Below are positions 28,417-39,500 of a DNA stretch of 64,000 nt, piece after piece. The translations under genes and the position numbers were made by a program. This DNA is from Gammaproteobacteria bacterium. GTDB lineage: Bacteria > Pseudomonadota > Gammaproteobacteria > Ga0077536. The notes below the pieces were generated by a model that searched no databases, had not been told where the DNA came from, and saw only the letters and a list, made by a program, of their open reading frames with translations. Where the stretch lies: contig JACPPA010000007.1 of the NCBI GenBank assembly GCA_016191285.1, positions 1-64,000 of the forward strand, read 5' to 3'. Within the stretch, counting starts at the first letter, position 1; each line of letters starts with the position of its first letter.

Positions 28417-29073
28417 TCAGCGCGAGACCACCCGGAGCTTCACCGGCTGCGGCATGTCCGTTGGCGGCGCATCGTTCAGGCGCAGGCCCGAGAGGGTTTT
28501 GCGCAGGGCCGCTTCGCTTTTGGCGTCGCCGGTGGAGTCCATCAACTCAAAGCGTTCTATGCGGCCGTCAGCGCTGATCCAAAGCTTGACGACTACGGTG
28601 TATTTGCTGCCGCGCGCGGCGTCGTTATCCGCCAGTTGGCTTTGCAGATCGCGCTGAATCAGGCCGGCGTACCAGCGATTGCGATCGCCGCCGCCGATGA
28701 GACCGCGGCCACCTTTCTTGGCGCGCAATCCAAAACCGTCGGCGCCGGCGACTCCTTCCGCATCCAATCCGAGATCGTTACCCGCCGGAGCGTCGTCCGG
28801 CGGCATCTCGGCCTGCGGTTCGGGCTCTGGCTTCGGCTCTTCAATCACCTGTTCGGGCGGCGGTGGTTCTTCCAACTTCGGCGGCGGCGGTGGCGGCGGT
28901 GGCGGTTGCACCAAAGAAATTTCCTGAATCTTTGGCGGCATCGGCGGCACGGTGCCCTTCAAGCTGCGAACAGCGAAATAACCCGCAAGGGCAAACACGA
29001 GGAGTACGCCGATGCCGCCAAGCATCGGTCCACGACGGTGTAAGAAAGACTCTTCTTCGGAATGCTCCGACAT
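28417..29073 (-). CDS. TonB-like energy transducer
   Basis: Single N-terminal TM, Pro-rich spacer (PPPPPPPPPKLEEPPPPEQVIEEPKPEPEP), TonB/TolA C-terminal-like domain. Confidence 0.8.
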   Translation of the reverse strand: MSEHSEEESFLHRRGPMLGGIGVLLVFALAGYFAVRSLKGTVPPMPPKIQEISLVQPPPPPPPPPKLEEPPPPEQVIEEPKPEPEPQAEMPPDDAPAGNDLGLDAEGVAGADGFGLRAKKGGRGLIGGGDRNRWYAGLIQRDLQSQLADNDAARGSKYTVVVKLWISADGRIERFELMDSTGDAKSEAALRKTLSGLRLNDAPPTDMPQPVKLRVVSR

Positions 29074-29088
29074 GGGAAATCGTCAGGC

Positions 29089-29499
29089 TTACTTCACGAG
29101 CTTTTGCGTCACGAGTCCGATCTGCGTGATCCCAACGCGCCCGGCTAAATCGAGCACGTCCATCACTAATTGGTATTGCACGGTGGCGTCGCCCTTGATG
29201 ACGACCGGCAATTTCGGATCCGCGGCATACAACGACGCCAATCGCGATTCCAATTCTTGAAGCGTGACGGGATAGGTATCGAGAAAAATATTGCCTTCCG
29301 CGGTGACCGTGATGGCTTTGGTCTTGGGCACGGCTAGCGACGCGGCATTGCTGGCCTGCGGCAAATTGACCTTTACGCCTTGCACCGACGCCGTGGTCAT
29401 GATGATGAAGATGATCAACAACACGAAGGTGAGATCCACCATCGGCGTGATGTTGATATCGTCGTACGGTTCGCTATCGCCTTTGATTTCCGCTGACAT
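29089..29499 (-). CDS. exbD: ExbD/TolR biopolymer transport protein
   Basis: DINITPMVDLTFVLLIIFIIMTTASVQGVKVNLPQA. Confidence 0.93.
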   Translation of the reverse strand: MSAEIKGDSEPYDDINITPMVDLTFVLLIIFIIMTTASVQGVKVNLPQASNAASLAVPKTKAITVTAEGNIFLDTYPVTLQELESRLASLYAADPKLPVVIKGDATVQYQLVMDVLDLAGRVGITQIGLVTQKLVK

Positions 29500-29522
29500 C
29501 CGCTTCGTCCTTAATGGTTGAG

Positions 29523-31310
29523 TTAAAGGCCGTGGACTTCGTTGACTTTGGCGATGAACTCGTCCCCAAAGACGCGCATGTCCGCGGCGAGCTCTTTGGC
29601 TTTGGCGCTTAAATAGTTGTAACCAAAGAGCGCGGGTATGGCGACGCCGAGGCCGGCAACCGTGGCGAGCAGCGCCGCCGCCATGCCGGGCGCGATGGCG
29701 GCGATGTTGACGTCACCGGTCGCGGCGATGGCGGCGAAGGTCACCATCACGCCGACCACCGTGCCGAGCAAACCGATGAAAGGACCGCCGGAAATCGCGA
29801 TGGTGAGGAGTACCAGCAAGCTGTTTAAACGTTGCTGCTCGCGGACCGCAGTGGCGTCCAACGTGGCGCGTATCGCGTTCAACGATTTATCCGCGAGCCC
29901 CGCCACCGCCGCACCGACACCAGGCGCAAGCCGGCCGTGCACTTCCTCGATGCCTTGCTTGTAGATTTTGAACAATGGCGAATCACCAAAAGTTTTGTCG
30001 CCTTTGACGAGCGCATCAAGCGGCACCCCGGCCGTCGCCATCTGCGCGTGATACGCGTTCAAGAATTTATCGGTGGCGCGCCGGCAGCGGCTTAAGTAAA
30101 CGGCCTTCAAGAACATCACCATGACGGCAATCGCGGCCATCACCACGCACACTCCGATCACCGATTGTTCGACGATCGCTTCCTTGCGGCCGAACACATA
30201 TTGGATGATGACGCCGAAATGACTGGGCGCTTTAGCTTCGCCTTCGGCACCGGCGCCGTCCGCTGTTTCGTCTGCGCCGTAGGTGACGATCGCATCACTC
30301 TTTTCACCTTCGAGCGCGGCTTGCGCCATGAAAAACTCGGGATTGCGCGCGCTCGAATAGACTTTCAGTTCATCGATATGCATCGGCAACAGACCCTTGC
30401 CGCCCGCTCCGCCACCGATCAAAATCGCGCCGCCCATTTCGGCCACGCCCGCGGGCGCCGAACCAGCCGCGACACCATTGACGTAGAGCTGCAATTGACC
30501 ACTGACGACCGCGATGGCGACGTGCGCCCACTGGCCGGCAGTCACGGGTGTGGCAGCGGTGAGCTCCATGTCGCCGAGACCCGCGACGATCTGTCCGTTT
30601 TTCAGCATGACGCTTAAATGCTGTGCGCCATCGCTGCGATCGAGAAGGTAGCCAGGCTCGGTGGGCAGCGTGTCGAATTTAACCCATAGGCTCAAAGCCC
30701 AGCCCTTATCCGGCATCAAGCGTAGATGCGGTGCGTCCTGCAACGTGAGCGGCTCGGCGCCGGCGAGTGTGGCGCCGGTGCCGAGTAGCGACGCCGGATT
30801 CGCGACGATCTGGCCGACGGTGGGCGTGGCATACGCGGTGCTATCGACGATGGCGCCGGCGGCATCATTGAAGTGAAAAACGGTCGCGGTATCGACATCG
30901 TAGGTGGCGCCCGGGTCGTCACCCTTGGGCGCCGCTTGGTTACCGAAGTACAAATAGATCTTGTTATCCGCGACCTGCGGTTTGATGACCGGAACTTTGA
31001 CCCACACCAACGCGATTTGAGACGCGGCGTCGAATTTCTCGACGTGAAATTTAAGCGGCGTTTTATCGTCACCATCGACAAAACGAAAATCCGCGCCGCC
31101 ATCTTTCACATTCAAGAACTGCGGGAAATTGCCGCCATGCAAGCGCACTAGCACCGGCACATCGTGCAGTTCGGTCTTGAGATCCAGCCCCTTGGCGGTG
31201 GTGTTGAGCGTGATGGCCTTGCGTTCCGTCCAGTCCCGGTTCCACCAGGCCCACGCCGAGGAGCTGGAGCAAAGGAGGGCTAACGCGATCAGCGCGGTGC
31301 GAACGAGCAT
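29523..31310 (-). CDS. DUF2341/LamG (concanavalin-like) domain fused to MotA/TolQ/ExbB proton channel
   Basis: WNRDWTERKAITLNTTAKGL (DUF2341), LamG-type segment (LSLWVKFDTLPTEPGYLLDRSDG), then ISGGPFIGLLGTVVGVMVTFAAIAATGDVNIAAIAPGMAAALLATVAGLGVAIPALFGYN (ExbB). Confidence 0.9.
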   Translation of the reverse strand: MLVRTALIALALLCSSSSAWAWWNRDWTERKAITLNTTAKGLDLKTELHDVPVLVRLHGGNFPQFLNVKDGGADFRFVDGDDKTPLKFHVEKFDAASQIALVWVKVPVIKPQVADNKIYLYFGNQAAPKGDDPGATYDVDTATVFHFNDAAGAIVDSTAYATPTVGQIVANPASLLGTGATLAGAEPLTLQDAPHLRLMPDKGWALSLWVKFDTLPTEPGYLLDRSDGAQHLSVMLKNGQIVAGLGDMELTAATPVTAGQWAHVAIAVVSGQLQLYVNGVAAGSAPAGVAEMGGAILIGGGAGGKGLLPMHIDELKVYSSARNPEFFMAQAALEGEKSDAIVTYGADETADGAGAEGEAKAPSHFGVIIQYVFGRKEAIVEQSVIGVCVVMAAIAVMVMFLKAVYLSRCRRATDKFLNAYHAQMATAGVPLDALVKGDKTFGDSPLFKIYKQGIEEVHGRLAPGVGAAVAGLADKSLNAIRATLDATAVREQQRLNSLLVLLTIAISGGPFIGLLGTVVGVMVTFAAIAATGDVNIAAIAPGMAAALLATVAGLGVAIPALFGYNYLSAKAKELAADMRVFGDEFIAKVNEVHGL

Positions 31311-31371
31311 GGGTGAGATCCGGGTTGTATTCGACGACCGGGCTATTAAAGCCCGGTTGTATTGCAAGGAT

Positions 31372-31389
31372 GTGACAATCAAATGACAG
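31372..31389 (-). promoter_or_regulatory. Strong PHO-box match upstream of the ExbB-fusion operon
   Basis: Minus strand CTGTCAT-TTGA-TTGTCAC, ~62 bp upstream of the ATG at 31310. Confidence 0.75.
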
Positions 31390-31665
31390 TCGAAGGACGG
31401 AATGGCTCCGTTCATCCCCTCTCCCCTCGCGCTGACTCTTATTCACATTCATCGAAGTACCCTGTACAACCCCACCACCGCGTCATTCCGGCGCACGCCG
31501 GAATCCAGAGGGCCTTCGAGCACCCCCACCGTCATCCCGTGAACGAGGCCGTGTAACAACTCGAACCGCCGTCACCTCGGAATTCGCCCAGTGAAACGCC
31601 GGGGTCCAGTCAGAATAGGCCTCCGCGCAGCACGCGGATCCGATTTATTTACTGGATTCCGGCAT

Positions 31666-31745
31666 GCGCCGGCATGACGGGTGCTGAGTTCTTGTTCTCT
31701 GCTCGTGCGCCGGCATGACGTGTGCTGAGTTCTTGTTCCCTGCTC
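31666..31745. repeat. Tandem ~40-bp repeat, two near-identical units
   Basis: GCGCCGGCATGACG(G/T)GTGCTGAGTTCTTGTTC(T/C)CTGCTC occurs twice, followed by a partial GCCGGCATGACGG. Confidence 0.75.
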
Positions 31746-31884
31746 CAATTCACTTGGAGTTTTTACACGGCCTGGAACGCCGGCATGACGGCAGTTTGAA
31801 TGCGGCCGCTGTCGCTGCTGTAAATAATGTGAACAAGAGACGGCCTCGCGGGAGAGGACGAGCGTGAGGGGCAAAAGCAAAAGA

Positions 31885-33549
31885 CTAAAAGTCGTACCCC
31901 ACGCTAAAATGCACGCGCTGATCGCCGGCCGTGGTGCGATCGCCGGTCTTCAACGGATAAGCCCATGTCAACATGGCTTGCAGATGATCCGCAGCGTCCA
32001 CGTGAAGACCCAAACCGGTGCTCCACAAAAGTTTGTTCGGTTTCGTACCCGGCAGTGGATCCTTGATTTCCAATTCGGCCGCGTCGGTGAACGCCAATAT
32101 TTGCAGCCCATGTAACGCCGGCCACAGCATGGGGCCAAAGTTCGGCGATCTAAATTCAATGGCGGCCGCGAGCGCATTGTCGCTTTGCCGTTCTGATTCG
32201 AGATAGCCGCGCACGCTATCGACGCCGCCCGCGGCAAATTCTTCATTGCTGATCAACGGCGAATCCGCGACCTGCGCACCAACGCGTCCAAAAAGCGTGG
32301 TACCACCCCAGAGCTGCTCAACGTGATCGGCATTCAATCGCAGGTAAGCGAAATTCGGGATCGCCTTAAAGCGCTTGCGCTCAAATTCCTTTTGCGTGTT
32401 GCCAAGACCGTCGGGGCCGAAGTTGAACGTTAAGTCAAAGTGGCTGGTACTCGAATCGCCGTAGTAACTCGCGCTGTAATTCGACGTAAACATCAAATAA
32501 GAAATGGGCGTGACGATCGCGGTATTGCCCTGCAGCCCAATATTTTCGCCAAAGTCTTTGTAATCGGCGCCAAGGGTAACGCTGTGATAAACCTTACTCA
32601 CATTTCTAAGTGGAATAGTGTAACGCAGGCCACTGATGACGCCCGCGCCAATCACGCCCAGCGTGCCGACGGTCGCGACGTTCGAATTAGATTTCACGGC
32701 GTAGGCCGAAAGCAGATTATTGGAGTCCTCGAAACGCCAAAGATAGTTCGCCGCGAAAACCTCAACTTCATTCGCGTCTTGCGGCGAGGTTTGATACGAG
32801 AACCCCAAACTGTGTTCGCGTTGCCAGAGATTGTCGTAGCGAATGGAGGCGTTCAATCGCAAGCGCGTGGTATCTGCACTATAGCGATCGTTTAATTCGA
32901 CGCTGCCGTGCAGCGGTAAGGTGTCTTTGACTTTGAGTTCGACATCTAATTTGCCGGGCGTTTTGCTCGGGCGGAGGACGGGGGTGATCACGCGGTCGCG
33001 TGAGATTTGCGAAAGCGCGGCGAGCTGTTCCTGCACCTTCGGCAGGGAAGGGACTTGGCCCACGGCCAACGCTGGCACCTTGGCCGCGATTCGCCCCAAC
33101 GAAAAATAGCGCGACCCGGTAACTTTGCTGCGGCCGATCTTCGCTTCCGTCACTTTCAGCTTAATTACACCACCGACCACATCTTGCTCGGGGATATCGA
33201 CCAGCACGGTGCCATATCCACGCTGATGGTAGAGATCCTCGAGCTGAGTTTGCGCGGCCTTCACATCTTTGATTGAGTGCTGTTCGCCGAGGTGATCGTA
33301 GACCGCGCGTTCGATATCGGTCGTGGGCAGCAGGGTGTTGCCTTCGACTTGGTATTCCCAGATGTCGAAGCGTTCTTCCGCTGATTCGGCCGCAGCAGTT
33401 GGGCCTGATGCATTCGCGGGTGCGGGCGTCTCTGTCGCAACTGCCACGCCACACGCAAGCACTAAGGCAGCTGCCAAGACCGTTTGCAATTCGCGGCGCG
33501 GAGCGTTTGAGCTATTCACCGCACTACCCGCCGAAACCGATGAATTCAA
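31885..33549 (-). CDS. TpsB-family (ShlB/FhaC/PdtB-like) outer-membrane transporter
   Basis: POTRA-like EYQVEGNTLLPTTDIERAVYDHLGE...YHQRGYGTVLVDIPEQDVVGGVIKLKVTEAKIGRSKVTGSRYFS; barrel with VRGYLESERQSDN; terminal VHFSVGYDF. Confidence 0.93.
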   Translation of the reverse strand: MNSSVSAGSAVNSSNAPRRELQTVLAAALVLACGVAVATETPAPANASGPTAAAESAEERFDIWEYQVEGNTLLPTTDIERAVYDHLGEQHSIKDVKAAQTQLEDLYHQRGYGTVLVDIPEQDVVGGVIKLKVTEAKIGRSKVTGSRYFSLGRIAAKVPALAVGQVPSLPKVQEQLAALSQISRDRVITPVLRPSKTPGKLDVELKVKDTLPLHGSVELNDRYSADTTRLRLNASIRYDNLWQREHSLGFSYQTSPQDANEVEVFAANYLWRFEDSNNLLSAYAVKSNSNVATVGTLGVIGAGVISGLRYTIPLRNVSKVYHSVTLGADYKDFGENIGLQGNTAIVTPISYLMFTSNYSASYYGDSSTSHFDLTFNFGPDGLGNTQKEFERKRFKAIPNFAYLRLNADHVEQLWGGTTLFGRVGAQVADSPLISNEEFAAGGVDSVRGYLESERQSDNALAAAIEFRSPNFGPMLWPALHGLQILAFTDAAELEIKDPLPGTKPNKLLWSTGLGLHVDAADHLQAMLTWAYPLKTGDRTTAGDQRVHFSVGYDF

Positions 33550-36500
33550 CGCTAATTAGGTTCAAGCTCGCTGTGGTCAACGGCTGGCTAACATTGTCCG
33601 GTCGGCCGCCGCCAGCCGCCGATTCGCTCGCGGCTTTGGTTGCCGCGTTGGCCGACGACCCCGCGCCGGCAATGCTCGCGGACACGCCGGCGGAGACGGT
33701 GGGCACGCCAACTGAAGCCCCGCCGGCTTTGATGTTGTCCGCGCCCAAAACCTGCACTGCGGCGATGGTGATGTTACCTGCGCTCTCGATGCCGGCTTCG
33801 CTGGCGTTCACGACGCCACGTGGCGTCACCAGATCGACATTTCCGAACGGCCGCCCGGCCGTGGTCGTCAATGCTCGAATGCCGCTGCCTTGGATCGGAG
33901 GCGGTACTGATACCGTGAGGTGACCATTCTGATCAAATTGGAAGCCGTTCGCCGGTGCCGAAATGGCGCTGCGCGCGCCGCGCCCAGCATCGATGTTGCC
34001 AAAATTCGACCACGCAAGGATGCTGCCGCCGTCGGCGGCGAACACGCGCGATTCGTTCACGTTTAGATCGCCTTTGAGATAAATTCTAACGTCCCCGACA
34101 CTTTCGCTCACGATGCCCAGTTGCGACGGCGCTTTGCTGATGCCGAAGCTCGCTGGCGGTGTAGCCAGTCCGACGTTGATATCACCGCCTGGCGCCAACA
34201 AATCGATATTGCCGCCGGCAATCGTGAAGATTTGGCTGAAATAAAGATTGAGCGAACCCGCATAATTTTTGCCCGGAAATAGAGTAGTAATCGCATCGTA
34301 CCCGCGGGCGTAGTTGGGATTAGTACTGCTCGCCGCCGCGCGACCGGTGTCGCGTAATTCAGCGTAGAACGCGTCGAGGATCACACCTACTTGGCGCTCT
34401 GAAGCTAGGCTTTCGAATCGCGCTAATGCTGCGTCCGTGGTTAGGGATGGGTTGCTATCGAATTGCGTCATGAATTGCACCAGCTGAGGCAGGTAGGGTG
34501 ATCCCTGTGCAAAATAACGCTGAAGGAATGGCGAGAAATCGAGCCCGTTACCGCCAAGGCCGACGAATAACGAGAGCGCCGCGCCGGGACCAGTCAGCGC
34601 GCCATTAATCGTGTTGCCTCGCGAGATGATGCCACCGGCGGTACCTAGATCGGCGTTAACTCCGGCCTCCACGACTAAACGCCCTGGACCCCAAATCTCG
34701 ACTGAGTTAGTGGAGGATTGTAAGGAGCCTGGCGCCAAAGTCGCCGAATCAGATGCCACTCGGGGGCTCGGATAAAGCACGCTTCCTCCCGCTTTTAGCA
34801 CGCTGACGTCGGTGCTCTGAGTGTTCTCGACGATTGCATCGAAATTGACGATATCTCGCCCTGCAATCACGGTCGTCGGGCGCGCAGTGAAAAGCAGCGC
34901 CCCATCCTTGCTAACGATGTCGCCGTTCTTCGCCACCAGTCGCGCCACTTCTGCATTCGCCGCATGGTTTCCATGGATAGGCTGCGCGGCCAAGGCTGTT
35001 GGCGTCGTCGTTGTAATAAGCAGTGCGGCCAACGCGTTTTCAGCGTCGGAGCTTGGCGTGAAGGCGAATGGCGTCGAGATTCCTGGTAGCGCTGTCGGAT
35101 CAATGTCGGAAAGGATTAATGGATTATTGATTTGAATGGAATCCCCGGCCAGAAATGTGAGATTGCCTTTGGGCGATGGGTAGAGCGTCAGCGCAGCATT
35201 GCTCGTAATGGCGCCATGCAACGCAGTCGCTGATAACGACGCCGGATAAACTTGCAAGGAAAGATCATCCGTTGAAGTTGAGAAAGTGACATCGTTAAAG
35301 GCAGCTTTTATCGGGGTTTGGGAATCGAGAAAATTAATGTCGCCATTCTTGGTCAAAACCGATACCGAACTGGTTGCGGAATACGACAGGAAGTACGAAT
35401 TAAACCCCAGGTTGCGGGCAATTTGTCTCTGAAAGATCCCCTGCGGAATAAAAGTTGGATTGACGACATCCGCCAGTTCGACCGAGTTGTCAGCCTGAAT
35501 AGTAATTTGGGCGTCGCCCAGCGCGAGCACCGTATAAAGTGGGTCGTTGCTCAACGAGATAGCGCTGGCGGGGCGACCACTAGCGACACTGTTACCGGCA
35601 GCGAGATAACCTTGACCTTTCCCGACGTAGAAAACTCCACTCAGGATGTCGTGACCGGCACTTACGCGGAGAGTGCCGCTGCCGGTAACGTCAACAATGC
35701 TTTTAGAAGAAGTAGTCCCACCCACTTGGCGACCAATCGAAGCGGTCGAGACCGACAGATTGTAAATATCATTACCCGCTAGCACGGTCACATCGCCACC
35801 GCCTAGAGTCGCGATCCCTTGCTCAAAGTATTCGGGTGCCACAGTCCAGCCGGTGGCTCTGTTTGTCGGACCAGCATCACCCTGGCGCAACAACCAACTC
35901 GTCACTAATTGTCTCGAAAAGGCGTCGCTATTTAGAGTGAAATCGAGTGTCGGGTCGACCCCATTGACATTGGCGCCCGCGTGCACCCAGATGCTGCCTC
36001 CTTGTTCCGGGTACGGGCGACCCTGCAAGGTTGAACGGCCCGCGGCACCGGAGGTTCCGAGTTTCACTCCTGCGCCGTTATTGCGGCCTGCGGTATAGAT
36101 CACCGAAGCGCGATTGTTCAGGGTAACATCGCGCGCCGCATTGATTTCAATAGCGCCTGTGCCGGTGCGAATGGTATTGAGGATCGGTCGTAGAACGGGA
36201 CTCTGAAATGGGCCTGGACTCACCCGTGCCAAACTCCCGACGCCGGGCGCAAGCGTGAGGCTGCCGACGTCGACGCCATTGCGAGCCAGTTCTTCCATCA
36301 GTGCAACGTTAAGACTGTCGGCGCTGGCTAGATCAGCGCCTGCCACCAACCGATACGACCAGGATTCGCCATTCAAGAAAAGTGGGAGGGCTGAGTCCAA
36401 GGGACGGACATTGCAATTATTCGGATCCGCGCAGCGCATCGACTTGCCATTGACACCTGTACGCGCGAGGTCTGCGGTGCCATTGAAGCCGTCCGACAGA

Positions 36501-39500
36501 ATGTCGTTGACGAGGAGATTGCCGGCCGCGCGAAGGGTAAGTATTCCGGGCTCGTCCTGATTCGGTCCGAAACGCCAACGCGAGAGATTCCAAATCGCGT
36601 CAAGTGCGAGGTCACTAGCGGTCGACGAGGGGGTATGGCTCAGACTGCGGATTTCGACCCCCGGCTGAAGATGAAAGGTCGAGGCTGCGCCGATATTACC
36701 GAGCGCGAGGCGAAGTGCCGGCACGTTCACCATGAATGTCGCCGCGTCGTCGTAACGTGGGTTCAGTGTTGTAGCGACGTCCGCGACAGTGATGGAATCA
36801 TCGGTGTACGCGCGGAACCCTTCGAGAATGGTTTTCGTCGCCCCGCTGATTGTCCCATTTAGTGTCAAGACACGATTGTTCGGATTGGCGTCGAGCACAG
36901 TAAGGATGCTTGCGCGCGGAAGTCGCAAATGGACAGTGCCACCACCGCCATCTCCCGCCACATTAAGCACGGCGCCCGTGGCCAGAGTTATTCCACCTGT
37001 AACAACCGTGCCGTCGGTTGCCGACGCACTCTGAAGTTCGATGTTCCCACCCACGTTCCCACTTGCCGTGGCGTGCGCGTCGAGGACAGTTCCTGGTTCA
37101 ATGCTGAGTATTCCGCTGGCGGCAAGACGGATACTTCCGCCAGCCGGGCCCGACGCATCAACGGGGCGCGCGATAGCTAAATTCCCGCCGTCGGCGGTAA
37201 TCGTCAACGCATGCGTGCGCACGATATCACCGCCCGCTATCAGGGCGAGATCGCCATCGCGGATCCGCACTTTAATTGCCTCCCGAAATCCCGCCGCGCT
37301 GTAGCCGGCCAACAATGCTCCGAAGTCGGTGGATGCTGCTAGGTTTTTCGCATCGAGCGACAAACTTCCACCGGTGTACCCATTGGCAGCCATCGCGTTC
37401 ACGTTGGAACTTGCAACCGTGGCCATTCCCTTGGAGGCCATCAAATCGAGCGTTCCCGCGGCACCGCCGGTACTGCTACCACCCGCATCGATCAGTGCAT
37501 TCCCATTCGTTAGCACATCACCGTGATCCGCGATGAGCTGTACACTTCCGCCAGACGCGAAGGCGGGGCTCCCTGCAAAATCCACTACACGTCCGGAAAC
37601 GTCGAGTAACGCGCCATCTAGTAAACGCACGTTGTCGCCAGCCGAAGTGCCTGTCGCATGGAGTTTCAGGTGACCTGTTGGCAGGTCGATCTGAGTCGCA
37701 ACATCGATGCGCCCGGCGGTGAGCGACAGCGTGCCACCGAAAGAGTCGAGCTTGCCGTTCGGCGGGAAGCCCATACCGCGCAACGACAACGCTCCGGCGG
37801 CCGCAAGCGCAAGATTAGCGCCGCTATCCGTCGTGATGCTTGGGGTCGTCAGGGTAACGTCGCCAGGGAGCCCGAAGTTGCCCGAACCGCTCCCTGTGAT
37901 CCGCGCCGTAGCGACCAACTCGGCGGCGCTAAAACCGTTGATCAGAAACTTGGATTGATGGTTGCCGCTAAGCGTGATTTGCGTTGCCGCGAGAGTTAGC
38001 TGTCCGCTGCCGGGGGTTGCGCCCACGGGCGCCACGTACGCGGGAAACCCTCCAGGATTACTCAGCGTGATCTGAGCGGCATTCAACACCGCGGTCCGTG
38101 CGGCATTTTCATAGCCGCCGACCCCCGGCGCTCGAATGACGAGGTTTTTGAAGCTTAAGTTCAGCGCGCCGTACAGATCGATGCCCTGGCCGCTGGTCAA
38201 CACCAGCTCGTTCACATGCAACGCGTTCAGCGTCTCTGTGGACAACAACAGGCCGTCGATGGGACCTGCGGGCGTTCCCAAACTGATTCGCGGTGCGTCA
38301 ACGGTTAATGCGCCACTGAGCGCTAGGGCGCCGTTTAAGACCATCGTTTTGCTGGCGTCGAACAGCGTTGAGCCCGAAGCAGAAAGAAGCGCGCCAGGCT
38401 GGATATCGAGGACACCAGCAGCGCCGGCCGCGCCCGTTCGGGTGAACCTTAACGGACCGCCATTGGCAACCTGTAGCAGAGCGCCATCGCCCGCCACAGT
38501 AAGAGTACCGCTCGCTGCAATGGACGCACCCGCGGCGTTAACGGAGGAGCCGCCGTCAACCATGACCATGTCCGTGGCGGCAAGAATGATTTTCGGTGCT
38601 TGAATATGGGCACCCGGCTTGATCTCAACGCGGTTGGCCGCGACTGACAAGACCTGCGCCGCACCCGTTCCACTGCTTGTGCCGCCGAGCACCACGGTCC
38701 CGGCGCCGAGCGCATTGAGACCGTTAGCGTCAATCAGTAGCGTACCTGGTACGCTGGTCGCGTTCGCGGCATTGGCGACGACATCGAGGTTATTCCCGGT
38801 GAATTCGACGATCCCGGCGTGTCCGCCCGTGCCCGGCGACGCGCGCAACGCGCCCCCGAGGGTCAGCGATTGGGCCGCCGCAATTTGCAGGGTGCCGGCA
38901 TCGCTAGGGCGGCCTTGGTCGCGCAAGCCTGCGAAGCTATTCGCACTCGCAAGGGTGAACTGGCCTAAGGTCGCAACCTCGATGGCGTTGCTGATTAGAA
39001 AGCCGCCAGCGCGGCTGTCGCCATCGACGCCGTTGCTAAAAACGCGCTGACCGGCGACTACGGTGCCCTGACCAGGGAGTAATAAGCTGACCCCGCTGGC
39101 GAGGTCGGTAAATCCGCTTTGCGGTGTGACTAGGAATGCGCCGGGCAATAGCGCGAAGCGCGCGGGTAATAATGCATAGCGACCTACGGGGAGGCCGGGG
39201 ACGCCGGCGGTGAGTTCAATGCTTTCACCGATCGGTAGCGTGAATTCTTGTTGCTCTTGCGGATCGAAGGGCGCTAAGTCGGACTTCAAACTGGGTAGAA
39301 TCGCGTAGCTGCCAGCAGAATTATTTGCCGCCAACAGATCGTTGCTACCGTTAAGGCCCGGTTGAAATTCATAAGCAAGCAGATTACCACCGCCTGATTG
39401 GTCGACCGTGGCGTTGGCGAGCAATTTGATTGTCGGCGCTCGCAACGTTACGTGGCTGGCAGGAAACCGATCGGCGGGCCGATTGGTCTGCGGCGTGAAA

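Noticed and set aside
28024-29043. 339-aa plus-strand ORF
   Set aside because: Antisense to clear porin and TonB-like genes; low-complexity Arg/Gly-rich translation typical of GC-rich antisense frames.
31666-31745. Possible CRISPR mini-array
   Set aside because: Only two near-identical contiguous units without spacers; a simple tandem duplication.
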